A DNA stretch of 47,855 nucleotides from Comamonas sp. lk (GTDB lineage Bacteria; Pseudomonadota; Gammaproteobacteria; Burkholderiales; Burkholderiaceae_C), in NCBI GenBank assembly GCA_945925985.1, contig CAMELV010000031.1, positions 1 to 47,855 on the forward strand, in the 5' to 3' direction. Shown in pieces: positions 1 to 7,461 of this stretch. The translations under genes were made by a program, and so were the position numbers. Below the pieces are notes generated by a model, which saw only the letters and a list, made by a program, of their open reading frames with translations, was not told where the DNA came from and did no database searches. The number at the start of each line of letters is the position of its first letter. Within the stretch, counting starts at the first letter, position 1.

Positions 1-53
1 GCCGAAAGTTGGGAAATAGTTTGAAGACGGGTTTCGTCCATGTCGATCACCAT
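1..53 (-). CDS. Possible N-terminus of a transposase, cut by the window edge
   Basis: A leftward reading frame opens at ATG 53 (or at ATG 41) and runs off the left end of the window. The visible start reads MVIDMDETRLQTISQLS. The stretch MDETRLQT followed by an Ile-Ser-Gln-Leu resembles, from memory, the N-terminus of integrase-core transposases of dispersed IS elements. Only 17 codons are visible, so the assignment is weak. The two 24-bp repeats just upstream (82-141) would fit the end of a mobile element. It could equally be a chance frame. Confidence 0.3.
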   Translation of the reverse strand, partial: MVIDMDETRLQTISQLS

Positions 54-81
54 GTGGAAAATGATCGACCCAAAACCACCG

Positions 82-141
82 TTCAGGCTCATAACTCGTT
101 GGAATCACGCACCCCCCTTCAGGCTCACACCTCGTTGGAAT
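82..141. repeat. Two 24-bp direct repeats, possible mobile-element end
   Basis: The 24-base unit at 82-105 (begins TTCAGGCTC, ends CTCGTTGGAAT) recurs at 118-141 with two mismatches, giving a 36-base period. The repeats lie between a possible transposase start reading leftward and the toxin-antitoxin operon reading rightward. Tandem copies of this sort are found as transposase-binding sites at IS ends, which is my inference here. Confidence 0.6.
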
Positions 142-159
142 AGGCTAAAAGTTGCCCCT

Positions 160-178
160 TGTATCGCTAGTTGATACA
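160..178 (+). promoter_or_regulatory. Inverted-repeat operator/promoter of the HigBA-type operon
   Basis: TGTATC and GATACA form perfect 6-base arms around a 7-base spacer, 9 bases upstream of the GTG start of the toxin gene. GATACA (173-178) can also serve as a -10 box, with TTGCCC (152-157) as a weak -35. Antitoxins of this family repress their own operon by binding such dyads near the promoter, so autoregulation is likely but inferred. Confidence 0.6.
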
Positions 179-186
179 CTAAAAGA

Positions 187-465
187 GTGATCAAATCATT
201 TCGCCATAAGGGGCTACAGGCGTTTTTTGAAAAAGGCAGCAAGGCGGGCATCCAACCCCACCACGCTGACAAGCTCAATCGCCAACTGGCAGCCTTGAAC
301 CAAGCCGCAATGCCGGAGCAGATGGATATTCCTGGTTGGCGGCTTCACTCTTTATCCGGTGGTTTAAATGGTCACTGGTCAGTGTGGATCAACGGCAACT
401 GGCGGTTGACTTTTATGTTCGTTGGTCAAGATGCCGTGTTGGTTAACTACCAGGACTACCACTAG
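187..465 (+). CDS. higB: HigB-type (RelE superfamily) mRNA-interferase toxin
   Basis: The 92-residue protein has the size and layout of HigB toxins, ribosome-dependent mRNA endonucleases of the RelE/ParE superfamily. It opens with IKSFRHKGLQAFFEKG and holds the family hallmarks GWRLHSLSG (residues about 50-58), WSVWINGNWRLTF and a C-terminal VNYQDYH. The start is a GTG 9 bases after the inverted repeat at 160-178. The antitoxin gene follows after 15 bases, the toxin-first order usual for higBA. Codon use is more A/T-rich than in the housekeeping genes of the window, which suits a mobile module. The gene looks intact. Confidence 0.9.
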   Translation: MIKSFRHKGLQAFFEKGSKAGIQPHHADKLNRQLAALNQAAMPEQMDIPGWRLHSLSGGLNGHWSVWINGNWRLTFMFVGQDAVLVNYQDYH

Positions 466-480
466 ATTATTTGAAAGTTG

Positions 481-792
481 ATGATGACTATGCACAACCC
501 TACTCACCCTGGCCTGATCATTCGTGATGACGTTTTGCCTGAACTGCAACTGAGCGTGAACGAAGCAGCAGCGCAGTTGGGCGTGTCGCGCGTCACTCTT
601 TCACGTGTGATCAATGGGCGCTCTGCCATTACGGCAGAGATGGCGTTGCGTGTGGGTAAGTGGGTTGGTAATGGCCCTGAGATTTGGCTGCGTATGCAGG
701 GGCAATACGACCTCTTTCAGGCGAAGAAAAAGGGTGGTCTGAAGGTTAAGAAAGCGAAGCGGCCTACGGTTGTTTCTGCCACGCCTGCATGA
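481..792 (+). CDS. higA: HigA-type XRE antitoxin
   Basis: This 103-residue protein contains the conserved NPTHPG start region followed by a helix-turn-helix of the XRE/HigA type (NEAAAQLGVSRVTLSRVING, residues about 25-44). It should neutralise the upstream HigB and repress the operon through the dyad at 160-178. Start choice is ambiguous: ATG 481, ATG 484, ATG 490 and an upstream TTG at 478 are all in frame. A GAAAG stretch at 473-477 is the best ribosome-binding site and suits 484 slightly better than 481. The basic C-terminal tail (KKKGGLKVKKAKR) is an extension beyond the HTH core. The gene looks intact. Confidence 0.9.
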   Translation: MMTMHNPTHPGLIIRDDVLPELQLSVNEAAAQLGVSRVTLSRVINGRSAITAEMALRVGKWVGNGPEIWLRMQGQYDLFQAKKKGGLKVKKAKRPTVVSATPA

Positions 793-828
793 AGGTTTGA
801 AAGCGCTTTATTGAGCCATTTCGGTGAA

Positions 829-841
829 GTATTTTTAATAC
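829..841 (+). promoter_or_regulatory. Short dyad upstream of the tacA remnant
   Basis: GTATTTTTAATAC has 5-base arms around three T residues, 30 bases upstream of the antitoxin ATG. Position and A/T-richness suggest an operator-promoter of the former TacA-TacT operon. Confidence 0.35.
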
Positions 842-871
842 GGGAAAAAACTGCATTATTTCGGAGCCGCC

Positions 872-1140
872 ATGACCGAAGTTGCTCGTTTTGACCTCAA
901 GCTCGATGCCGTCGACAAAGACCTGCTGGCGAGGGCCGCTAGCCTGATGGGCACGACCATGGCTGGCTTGTGCGCGCTGCTGCCAAAGAAAAGGCGCATA
1001 TCCTGCTGGAGCAGTCGTCTCGCGTCACGCTGTCAAATCGCGATTTCGCGGCTTTCAACGCAGCGATCCAGGGCGCCTTCAGTCCCAATCCGGCGTTGCA
1101 GGCGGCGCTGACTGCTGCTGCCAAAGTGAAGCGTGCTTGA
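872..1140 (+). pseudogene. Frameshifted TacA-type (DUF1778) antitoxin
   Basis: The reading frame starts at ATG 872 with a good GGAG site at 863-866 and encodes the DUF1778 antitoxin start MTEVARFDLKLDAVDKDLLA. At 968-970 the codon TTG stands where TTT-G is expected. Adding one T restores the family motif MAGFVRAAAKEKA, and the corrected frame runs through SSRVTLSNRDFAAF and a proline-rich C-terminus to the TGA at 1138-1140. As given, the frame yields a 79-residue product with an unrelated tail ending at 1111. TacA proteins are ribbon-helix-helix antitoxins of GNAT toxins, and the partner follows. A sequencing error in the T run could mimic this, but the partner gene is broken too. Confidence 0.8.
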
Positions 1141-1544
1141 AGAGCAGTTGCTAGACGCCAGGCGGCATGATCGCTCGGCGTTCCGGTGTGGCGCCAAGCA
1201 AAATTTTGGGCTTTTACACACTCAGTGCCGCCCAGTTGGACGTGCAGCAGCTCAGTGATGCGGATCGCAAGAAGCTGCCCCGCTACCCAGTCCCGTGTTT
1301 TCGGATGGGCCGCTTGGCCCGCCATAGCGCACAGGCGGGCACCGGCTTGGGCGAGGTTCTGATGGGTTGTGCCGTCGACCGCTGTCTGCACGCCCGCAGC
1401 CTCGTGGGTGCCTATGCGCTCCTGGTGGATGCCAAAGACGACAAAGCGAAGGGGTTTTACCAGCGGTACGGCTTCATCGCCTGCGCCGATGCGCCTCTGA
1501 CCCTTTACCTACCCTTGGGTCGCTCCGACGGCGCGGACCGGTAG
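1133..1544 (+). pseudogene. TacT-type GNAT toxin with internal deletion
   Basis: GTG 1133 overlaps the antitoxin end by 8 bases and opens a frame (from 1139) reading EEQLLDARRHDRSAFRCGAK, which matches the N-terminus of TacT acetyltransferase toxins. The next residues of the family are absent. After about 1200 the match resumes in another frame with KILGFYTLSA, KKLPRYPVPCFRMGRLA, GTGLGEVLM and VDAKDDKAKGFYQRYGF. About 35 residues and the frame are therefore lost at around 1192-1206. TacT toxins acetylate charged tRNAs, and the deleted part follows the first strand of the fold, so the product should be inactive. ATG 1167 begins only the C-terminal part. Both halves of this toxin-antitoxin pair are dead. 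Confidence 0.8.
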
Positions 1545-1580
1545 GCTGCACCTTCGGTGCTGTTTGGGAGACGATATCTG

Positions 1581-1970
1581 TCAACCCAGCGAGTTGTCGC
1601 CGCTCATGTACACAAACACCTCCTCAAACAGCGCGCCGCGCAGCCCAAAAAAATTGCAGTTGTGCTTGACCAGTGTCTCGCCAGCATGGGTGATGTTCTC
1701 CACCCGGAAGCGGCTGGCGATGCGGTTGGGCCCCTGCACCACGTGGTCAAAGTCGCCATGCCAGACCTGCGCGTAGCGGGCATTGAGCCGCTCAAACATG
1801 GCGCGGATCTCGGTGTCGCGGCCCTTGTAGAGGGTGTTGTAGGTGGCGATGGTGAAGCGGGCATCGGGCGTGAAGCAGGCCAGGGTCGCGGCCAGGTCCA
1901 TCCGATCCACCGCCGCAAAGTAGCGCTCGGCCAGTTGGCTCGGGCTTAAGGCCTCAGTGCTTGTTGTCAT
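1581..1970 (-). CDS. NTF2-like/SnoaL-type small protein
   Basis: The 129-residue protein fits the cone-shaped NTF2/SnoaL fold: an N-terminal helix (SPSQLAERYFAAVDRMDLAATLACF), then DARFTI, a helix GRDTEIRAMFERL and three long strands ending in FEEVFVYMSG. Such proteins are small isomerases, dehydratases or binding proteins, and no specific catalytic residues can be named. I chose ATG 1970, which overlaps the PhyH stop by four bases (ATGA), over longer starts. It is the last gene of a three-gene leftward operon with a PhyH dioxygenase and a racemase-like protein. Function unknown. Confidence 0.75.
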   Translation of the reverse strand: MTTSTEALSPSQLAERYFAAVDRMDLAATLACFTPDARFTIATYNTLYKGRDTEIRAMFERLNARYAQVWHGDFDHVVQGPNRIASRFRVENITHAGETLVKHNCNFFGLRGALFEEVFVYMSGDNSLG

Positions 1971-2812
1971 GGTGTGCTGGGTGTGGCGGGTGTGCTGGGT
2001 GCAAAGCCGGCGTCCTGCAGCGCCCGAAAGGCGGCCAGGGCCTGCTGGTGCTGCTGTCGGTCGGGTGGTGACAGGGCTTGTTGCAGGCGATGCTCCGGCA
2101 CGAAGTGGCCAAGGTCGCGGCCCCGCACGCACAGCGCGTGGGGCTGCACTGCAGCCGTCGGGCGAACGCGGGCCGGGATGTAGCTGATGGCTAGCCCGAT
2201 GCGGCGGTCATCGGTGTCATTGGCGCCAGAGGCGTGCACCAGGTCGGTATGGTGCAAGGACATCTCACCCGTACGCAGTGGCATGCCGCAACCCGTCTCG
2301 GCGTCAAAGCGCTCGCTGATACCCTGGCCGCGCCGGATCATGTTCATCGGCTCGGGCTTGTCATCATGGGCAATGCTGCCCCAGCGGTGGCTGCCGGGCA
2401 GGGCACGCATGCAGCCTGCCGCCTCAGACGCGTCTGACAAAGCCACCCAAGCGGTCACATGCAGGTGCGGCGCCAGATAAAAGTAGGTGCTGTCCTGGTG
2501 CCAGCGCACAAAGGCGGCACTGTGCGCTTCTTTCAGGAACAGGGTGCTGTGGTAAACCAGAATGTCCGGCCCAATAAGGTCCTCCACCGCGTCCAGGATG
2601 CGGGGGTGGTGCACGAGCTGGTCCGCCCAGTCGAACAGCAGGTAAGACTTGGACTTTTCGGGGAAGTCAATCGGCGCGCCCCGGGCCGCCTCCCAGGCCT
2701 CAAGCTCGGCCCGCGCAGCCTGCGCCTCAGTGGTGGACAGCACCGGCACCGGGCAGACAAAGCCGTCGCGCTCATAGGCGGCCACTTGTGCCGGGCTCAG
2801 GAGCTTGCTCAT
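1967..2812 (-). CDS. PhyH-family Fe(II)/2-oxoglutarate dioxygenase
   Basis: The 281-residue protein belongs to the phytanoyl-CoA dioxygenase (PhyH) family of non-haem iron oxygenases. The iron triad is readable: H105-x-D107 in WHQDS and H193 in LVHASGAN, with R204 eleven residues on as the 2-oxoglutarate ligand. FWVA-type core segments (VTAWVALSDA, MRALPGSHRWG) are present. The family hydroxylates diverse small molecules, including 2-aminoethylphosphonate (PhnY) and ectoine, so the substrate cannot be read from sequence. Its neighbours, coupled by four-base overlaps at both ends, are a racemase-like protein upstream and an NTF2-like protein downstream. No PhnZ-like HD-domain partner is nearby. 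Confidence 0.88.
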   Translation of the reverse strand: MSKLLSPAQVAAYERDGFVCPVPVLSTTEAQAARAELEAWEAARGAPIDFPEKSKSYLLFDWADQLVHHPRILDAVEDLIGPDILVYHSTLFLKEAHSAAFVRWHQDSTYFYLAPHLHVTAWVALSDASEAAGCMRALPGSHRWGSIAHDDKPEPMNMIRRGQGISERFDAETGCGMPLRTGEMSLHHTDLVHASGANDTDDRRIGLAISYIPARVRPTAAVQPHALCVRGRDLGHFVPEHRLQQALSPPDRQQHQQALAAFRALQDAGFAPSTPATPSTP

Positions 2813-3582
2813 GGTCGGCCGGCCACCTGCTGTTGCGCCGCCGCCATCATGGCCTCGAGCATGTCCAGACGGGGGTGCATGGGTTTGGGGTAAGCGAGGC
2901 GGCTTTGGCGCAGGCCCATGGCCAGTGCCGCCTCGGCCATCTTGTAGCTCAAAGGACCGGGGTTGATGACCGGCACCGGCAAGCGCGCTTCCAGGTAAGC
3001 ATGGGCCTGGTGCATGGTGGTAGAGCCCAGGATCAGCACCTCGGCGCCATCAACCTCAATGGCCAGCCGGGCTGCTGCTTCGAGCAGCGGAAACACCGCG
3101 TCTTCTTTGCCCGACAACAGGCCCTGGTTGTCGGGCGGCACCTCAATCGCCCGCACCGACGCGCACTTGTGGTGCAGCCCTAGCTCGTCCAGCGCCTTCT
3201 TGTACAGCGGCTTCCAGCGGCTGGCCATGGTCAGGATGGAAAACCGGTCGCCCAGCATCAGCGCCGTGAGCATGGAAACCTTGCCGGGCCCAAACACAGG
3301 GATGTCGAGCACGCTGCGCAAAGCCGCCACGCCCGAGTCGCTCATGGTGTCGATACACACCGCGGCGTAGCCCTCGTCCTGGGCGCGGCAACCGGCCTCA
3401 AAGATGGAGGCGTCAGCCAGCACGAAATCATGGTGGCTGGAGTAGTTGACCGGCCCGGCCTTGACGCAGCGGTAGTCAAACACCAGTCCGGGACCGAACT
3501 GCAGGCCAGCCATTTGCTGCTGGCGCAGCAGCAGGTTGTCGGCCGACATGGCGAAGGGGACGATGACCAGTATCTTTTTCAT
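2809..3582 (-). CDS. Asp/Glu/hydantoin racemase-superfamily protein lacking both catalytic cysteines
   Basis: The 257-residue protein has the two-lobe layout of the Asp/Glu/hydantoin racemase superfamily: KKILVIVPFAMS at the start, VCIDTMSDSG at 75-84, a GDRFSILT centre and a second lobe with LILGSTTM at 184-190. True racemases carry cysteines in both lobes (as in ACFGDP and LGCAGM). Here the equivalent positions are T79 and S187. The protein is therefore probably not a two-cysteine racemase. It may be a decarboxylase-like, isomerase-like or binding member. It is the first gene of the operon with the PhyH dioxygenase (four-base overlap), which suggests a shared small-molecule pathway. Confidence 0.8.
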   Translation of the reverse strand: MKKILVIVPFAMSADNLLLRQQQMAGLQFGPGLVFDYRCVKAGPVNYSSHHDFVLADASIFEAGCRAQDEGYAAVCIDTMSDSGVAALRSVLDIPVFGPGKVSMLTALMLGDRFSILTMASRWKPLYKKALDELGLHHKCASVRAIEVPPDNQGLLSGKEDAVFPLLEAAARLAIEVDGAEVLILGSTTMHQAHAYLEARLPVPVINPGPLSYKMAEAALAMGLRQSRLAYPKPMHPRLDMLEAMMAAAQQQVAGRP

Positions 3583-3734
3583 GTTGGGTGCCCAGCTAGG
3601 GCGTTGATTTTGACCGAATTGTCAGCGTAGCAATGTGTACGTCCGGCAATGGCGCCAGCCCCGTCTTTTTGTTACCGACATTTCAATCGACGGCACCGGG
3701 AGCGGTGGACATTTTTAAGGCGGGTGGTTATCAT

Positions 3735-3746
3735 TGGTAACTACCA
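3735..3746 (+). promoter_or_regulatory. Palindromic operator of the vapBC operon
   Basis: TGGTA and TACCA form perfect arms around AC, 15 bases upstream of the vapB ATG and inside A/T-rich DNA. VapB proteins bind dyads of this kind to repress their own operon. Confidence 0.55.
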
Positions 3747-3761
3747 TTTTTGGAGCGCCCC

Positions 3762-3995
3762 ATGGATACCGCACGCCTTTTTCAATCCGGCCGCAGCCAA
3801 GCCGTTCGGCTACCCAAAGAATACCGGTTTGTCGGCACCGAGGTGGCGGTAAAGCATTTCGGCAATGGCGTGTTGTTATTGCCGGTGGATGACCCTTGGC
3901 AAATGCTGGCGGCTGGGCTCGCCGCCTTTGAGCCTGGTTTTGTGCTGGCGCGAGAGCAACCTGACGACCAGGTTCGCGCCGAGATTGCACCATGA
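3762..3995 (+). CDS. vapB: VapB-type (AbrB/SpoVT fold) antitoxin
   Basis: The 77-residue protein starts MDTARLFQSGRSQAVRLPKEYRF, the classic swapped-hairpin DNA-binding domain of VapB/MazE-type antitoxins, with the SGRSQAVRLP motif at residues 8-17. The C-terminal half should wrap the toxin. ATG 3762 is preferred because GGAG stands six bases upstream. An ATG at 3750 is less likely. The stop overlaps the start of vapC by four bases (ATGA), so the pair is translationally coupled. It probably represses its promoter through the dyad at 3735-3746. Confidence 0.9.
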   Translation: MDTARLFQSGRSQAVRLPKEYRFVGTEVAVKHFGNGVLLLPVDDPWQMLAAGLAAFEPGFVLAREQPDDQVRAEIAP

Positions 3996-4393
3996 TCCTG
4001 CTCGACACCAATATTTGTGTCTACATCATCAACGCCAAACCCCCTGCGGTGCTGGCGCGCTTTCAGCAGTACCGGCTGGGCGACATTGGGGTGTGCAGCG
4101 TGGTGGCCGCAGAGTTAGCTTTTGGGGTGGCCAAAGGTGGCTCGGCGCGCAACCGCCAAGCCTTGGAGATGTTTCTGGCCCCGTTGACGATTCTGCCTTT
4201 TGACACACCCGCCGTCTGGGCTTATGGCGACCTGCGCGCTGACCTGGAGAGCCGTGGCACCCCCATCGGTTCGCTCGACACCATGATTGCCGCGCACGCC
4301 CTCAGCCAACAGGCCCTGCTGGTTACCAACAACATGCGTGAGTTTGCCAAGGTGCCCGGCTTACAACTGGATAACTGGATCGCTGCGCGCTGA
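3992..4393 (+). CDS. vapC: VapC-type PIN-domain ribonuclease toxin
   Basis: The 133-residue protein has the full acidic cluster of a PIN nuclease: D5 in LLDTNICVY, E41 in VVAAELAFG, D96 in SLDTMIAAHA, and the T112-N113-N114 stretch near the end. VapC enzymes cut tRNA or rRNA stem-loops in a Mg-dependent way and are held inactive by VapB. Length is normal and no key residue is missing. It is coupled to vapB by a four-base overlap. Confidence 0.92.
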   Translation: MILLDTNICVYIINAKPPAVLARFQQYRLGDIGVCSVVAAELAFGVAKGGSARNRQALEMFLAPLTILPFDTPAVWAYGDLRADLESRGTPIGSLDTMIAAHALSQQALLVTNNMREFAKVPGLQLDNWIAAR

Positions 4394-4609
4394 AATTTAT
4401 CCCCAATACGCCGTCAACAACCTTGCCTATTGCGCAAGCTTCAGCAGGCCGCAGGCCATCGCCTTTTCAACCCGGGTCCAGACTTGCTCGCAGCCGACCT
4501 TGTCTGTGGCACTGCTCGCACCCGCTGTTTTTATCTTAAGCGCAACAGAGTTTCCGGAAAATGAAAAACTTCCTTGACTGCCGTGCCGTCCACTTAAGTT
4601 TGGCTGAGA

Positions 4610-4632
4610 GGAACAGGGTCAGACCCAGTTCC
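4610..4632. repeat. 23-bp palindrome directly downstream of the HAD gene
   Basis: GGAAC, GGGTC, GACCC and GTTCC form a symmetric hairpin with one A-A mismatch per side, centred on A4621. It ends two bases before the HAD stop codon. No T tract follows, so a role as a transcription end or mRNA 3' stabiliser is only inferred. The motif resembles dispersed palindromes seen in many proteobacteria. The rest of 4394-4633 shows no supportable gene. Confidence 0.5.
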
Positions 4633-4633
4633 G

Positions 4634-5287
4634 CTAGGCCAGAATATGCCTTTCAACCAGCATCATGTCATCAAGAATGACGGATGCGCCAGCCTGCAGG
4701 AGATGCTCACGCAACGCGGGACTAGCATGTCCGCCACCAACAAAACCAATGGCGGGCATTCCGGCTTTGACGGCAGCAACGACGCCCACCGGACTGTCCT
4801 CGATCACCAGACAGTTTTGAGGGGCCACACCGCAGCGGGCGGCCGCATGCAAAAAGAGATCGGGAGCCGGCTTGCCTTCTTTCACATCTTCACCGCTGAA
4901 GATCCGGTCAGTAAAAAAGTGCGTGAGCCCGGTGACCTCGAAAGTCATTGCCAAGCGTGCCTGTGAGCTGTTGGAGCCAACACAAAAGGGCACGCGCAAG
5001 GACTCCAGCAACTGCACAACACCAGCCATCGGCTTCAACTCTTGGCGGAAAGTCTGTTCCAAATGCTGTGCGTAGCGACTGGCGTAGGCTGGCGGTAGCT
5101 CTACGCCGTAGTCACTGCGCACCTTGGCGACGGCTGCCGCAAAGGTCAGGCCAATAAAGGCCTGCAGACTCTGCTTCGCATCAAGGTGCACACCAAACTC
5201 GGCCAGAGCAACCGCTGCGGCCTTTGCGGACAAAGGCTCGCTATCGACCAAGACCCCATCGCAGTCAAAAATAATCAGCTGGATCAA
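4634..5287 (-). CDS. HAD-superfamily phosphatase (subfamily IA)
   Basis: The 217-residue protein is a haloacid dehalogenase-type hydrolase. Motif I is FDCDGVLVDSE with the nucleophile D8 and acid/base D10. Motif II is VGSNSS. The lysine of motif III is in KEGKPAPDLF, and motif IV is VIEDSPVGV. A helical cap lies between D15 and about residue 80, as in beta-phosphoglucomutase, YieH and glycerol-3-phosphatase. It follows the ABC importer genes in the same direction (41 bases after the binding-protein gene). I infer that it dephosphorylates an imported or released phosphate monoester, perhaps glycerol phosphate. A general housekeeping role is also possible. Confidence 0.85.
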   Translation of the reverse strand: MIQLIIFDCDGVLVDSEPLSAKAAAVALAEFGVHLDAKQSLQAFIGLTFAAAVAKVRSDYGVELPPAYASRYAQHLEQTFRQELKPMAGVVQLLESLRVPFCVGSNSSQARLAMTFEVTGLTHFFTDRIFSGEDVKEGKPAPDLFLHAAARCGVAPQNCLVIEDSPVGVVAAVKAGMPAIGFVGGGHASPALREHLLQAGASVILDDMMLVERHILA

Positions 5288-5328
5288 TTAATTTCCAAAC
5301 GGTGCTTGTGTGGGGCCTAGCGACCTAA

Positions 5329-6588
5329 TCAGCGCGGCAGTAGACGTTGCACCTCTTGGGCAGCAGACTTCAGTGCAGCATCCGGCGTGACTTTTTGCTC
5401 CACCACCTGGGCCAAGTTGTCGACGATGGTCTGCGTGACCTTGACGCCGTTGTTACCGGGGAATGAGTACCATGGGATCATCATGTTCATCTGGTTCAAG
5501 CCCGCGCGGAACAATGGATTTTCTTTGTAGAAGTTACCCAGATATTTCGCATCTTTAGGTGCCAGTTCGTTATTGGGCACATAACCCGTACCCGGCACTA
5601 CCACAGAGGCACCGTAGGCGCCACTGGCGAAACGGATGAAATCATAGACTGCCTTTTGCTTTTTAGGGTCGGTGGTAAACATCACAGCGGCATTACCCCC
5701 GGTGGGCAGGCGCCCTTTTTCGGCGTTAATCACCGGCATGGCGGTGGTGCGCAGGGTGAACTTGTCACCCACGCCATTGATCGTGCCGCGCAGACCGCCG
5801 GTAGTCCAGAAGAACATACCGAGCTTGCCAGCATAAAAAGATTGCAGCGCGGCGTCTGAGGTCATCGGGGACATCTTGCCATCTTTCACCATACGATCAA
5901 CGAGTTTGAACGCAGCAAGGCCCTCCGGACCATCAAAGGCGACGCGTTTTTCATCGGCGCTGAGCATGGTGCCGCCATGGCCAAACAAAAGAGCCGAGAA
6001 CATCCAGTCATCGCCTTGCCAGCGAAACTGCATACCCTTGACGCCGTCACCCAGGGCTTCGATCTTGCTCGACAGGGCGAACACTTCGTCCCAGCTTTTG
6101 GGCGGATTGTCAGGGTTGCCGCCAGCCTTGCGAACCAGGTCGGCGTTGTAGTAAAAGATCGGGTTGGAGGTGGCAAAGGCCAGACCCACCTGGCGGCCAT
6201 TGAAGCGAGCCAGGCCTAGGAGACGGTCAGAAAAGCCGTCTTGCGCCAGCTTGGTATCCGCCTTGGTGAAGGGAGTCAGATCGACACCGATGTTGCGCTC
6301 GGCAAGCACGCGCAAGCGGTTCAGGCCGATGAAGCTCACGTCAGGCATCTCCGCCGTGCCGGCCTGGCGCAGCATCAGCTGCAGGCCATCCTCATAGGTG
6401 GGAGATGGGCTGGTGAATTTGATTTTCACTTCCGGATGGGTCTTCATGTACTCGGTGGAGATCTGATCCATCACGTTTTTGAAGAAGCCCGGCATGGGGT
6501 AGTGAACAAGAACTTCGGTGGTTTGCGCCAAAGCGGCGCCAGACCACATGGTGAGACTCACACCAATATACGAAATAAAACGCTTCAT
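5329..6588 (-). CDS. ABC importer substrate-binding protein, family 1 (UgpB/MalE-like)
   Basis: The 419-residue protein begins with a cleavable signal peptide (cut after ALA at about residue 21) and has the family 1 extracellular solute-binding fold: VLVHYPMPG, a MPDVSF segment, FATSNPIFYYN, then PKSWDEVF and a C-terminal QEVQRLL helix. Family members bind sugars, glycerol-3-phosphate or glycerophosphodiesters in the periplasm. Two permeases, an ATPase and a metallophosphoesterase lie upstream in the same operon, and a HAD phosphatase lies downstream. With the Pho-box-like promoter, a phosphorylated ligand is more likely than a free sugar, but this is inferred. Confidence 0.85.
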   Translation of the reverse strand: MKRFISYIGVSLTMWSGAALAQTTEVLVHYPMPGFFKNVMDQISTEYMKTHPEVKIKFTSPSPTYEDGLQLMLRQAGTAEMPDVSFIGLNRLRVLAERNIGVDLTPFTKADTKLAQDGFSDRLLGLARFNGRQVGLAFATSNPIFYYNADLVRKAGGNPDNPPKSWDEVFALSSKIEALGDGVKGMQFRWQGDDWMFSALLFGHGGTMLSADEKRVAFDGPEGLAAFKLVDRMVKDGKMSPMTSDAALQSFYAGKLGMFFWTTGGLRGTINGVGDKFTLRTTAMPVINAEKGRLPTGGNAAVMFTTDPKKQKAVYDFIRFASGAYGASVVVPGTGYVPNNELAPKDAKYLGNFYKENPLFRAGLNQMNMMIPWYSFPGNNGVKVTQTIVDNLAQVVEQKVTPDAALKSAAQEVQRLLPR

Positions 6589-6627
6589 TAAAACTCCTGA
6601 TTGAGGTTGGTTGGAAAAAAAACAGAC

Positions 6628-7461
6628 TCACCCTTTCAGTCCGCTCATCGTCATACCCTCGATGAACAGACGCTGGGCGAATAAAAAGAACGCGACAAGA
6701 GGCAAGGTAATCACCACAGCTGCTGCCATCAGGGCGCCATAGTCGTCACCCGCCTCGGCAGCGCGAAAGAAGAGCAGGCCCAAAGGCGGCGTCGCCAGCT
6801 CGGTCTTGGTAATGGCAATCAATGGCCAGTAGAGATCGTTCCAATGGGCTACCACCGAGAACACCGCGAATGCAGACGCCGCCGGCCACGCGTTGGGCAG
6901 CACGATCCGCCAAACAATGGCAAATTCGCTCAGGCCGTCACAGCGTGCTGCGGCGATCAAGTCGTCAGGGATGGACTTGATGAACTGGCGGAACAGAAAT
7001 ATCGCGAACACCGAGAGCACAAAAGGAACTATCAGCACGGACAAGGTATTGAGCAGGCCAGTGCCGCGCGCCGCGGCATACAAGGGAATGGAGATGGCGT
7101 GGATGGGAATCAGCAGGCCAAGCAACACGAGGCCAAAAACCAGCTCGCGGCCCCTGAACCGAAGCTTGGCGAGGGCGTAGGCGCAGGGCAGTGCGAAAAG
7201 GATCTGGAACACAACGATGGCCAAACAGACATAGATGCCATTGAGCAGAACCTGACCCATAGGAATGCGGGTCAGTGCCTTGGTGTAGTTCGATATGGCA
7301 AACCATTGCTGCGGCACCAGCTGCAGCGTCGACGAAAACACCTCAGCCTGCGGCTTGAGCGAGGTGGAGACCATGAAAACAAAAGGTGCCATGATGAACA
7401 CGGCCCCGGCCAGAAGAAGCGCGATGCGCAGCCCGCGCAGAAAATAGCTGGCAGGCATCAT
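6628..7461 (-). CDS. ABC importer permease, MalG/UgpE-like
   Basis: The 277-residue membrane protein has six predicted helices, beginning with LRIALLLAGAVFIMAPFVF, and a MalG-type EAA loop (AARCDGLSEFAIVWRIVLPNAWP) that docks on the ATPase. ATG 7461 was chosen because it overlaps the stop of the preceding permease by four bases (ATGA). A longer in-frame opening to 7596 would lie inside that gene. It ends in GLKG, typical of this subfamily. It pairs with the product of 7458-8345 to form the membrane channel. Confidence 0.88.
   Translation of the reverse strand: MMPASYFLRGLRIALLLAGAVFIMAPFVFMVSTSLKPQAEVFSSTLQLVPQQWFAISNYTKALTRIPMGQVLLNGIYVCLAIVVFQILFALPCAYALAKLRFRGRELVFGLVLLGLLIPIHAISIPLYAAARGTGLLNTLSVLIVPFVLSVFAIFLFRQFIKSIPDDLIAAARCDGLSEFAIVWRIVLPNAWPAASAFAVFSVVAHWNDLYWPLIAITKTELATPPLGLLFFRAAEAGDDYGALMAAAVVITLPLVAFFLFAQRLFIEGMTMSGLKG

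Noticed and set aside
4394..4609. A minus-strand frame of about 60 codons without start (ends in VWTRVEKAMACGLLKLAQ)
   Set aside because: No start codon, no ribosome-binding site and no recognised family. It could be a remnant, but nothing supports a call.
4602..4632. A CTGAGAGG stretch that recalls the TPP riboswitch
   Set aside because: Only that short motif fits. The ACCTGATC segment and the P2/P4 helices are absent, and no thiamine gene lies next to it.
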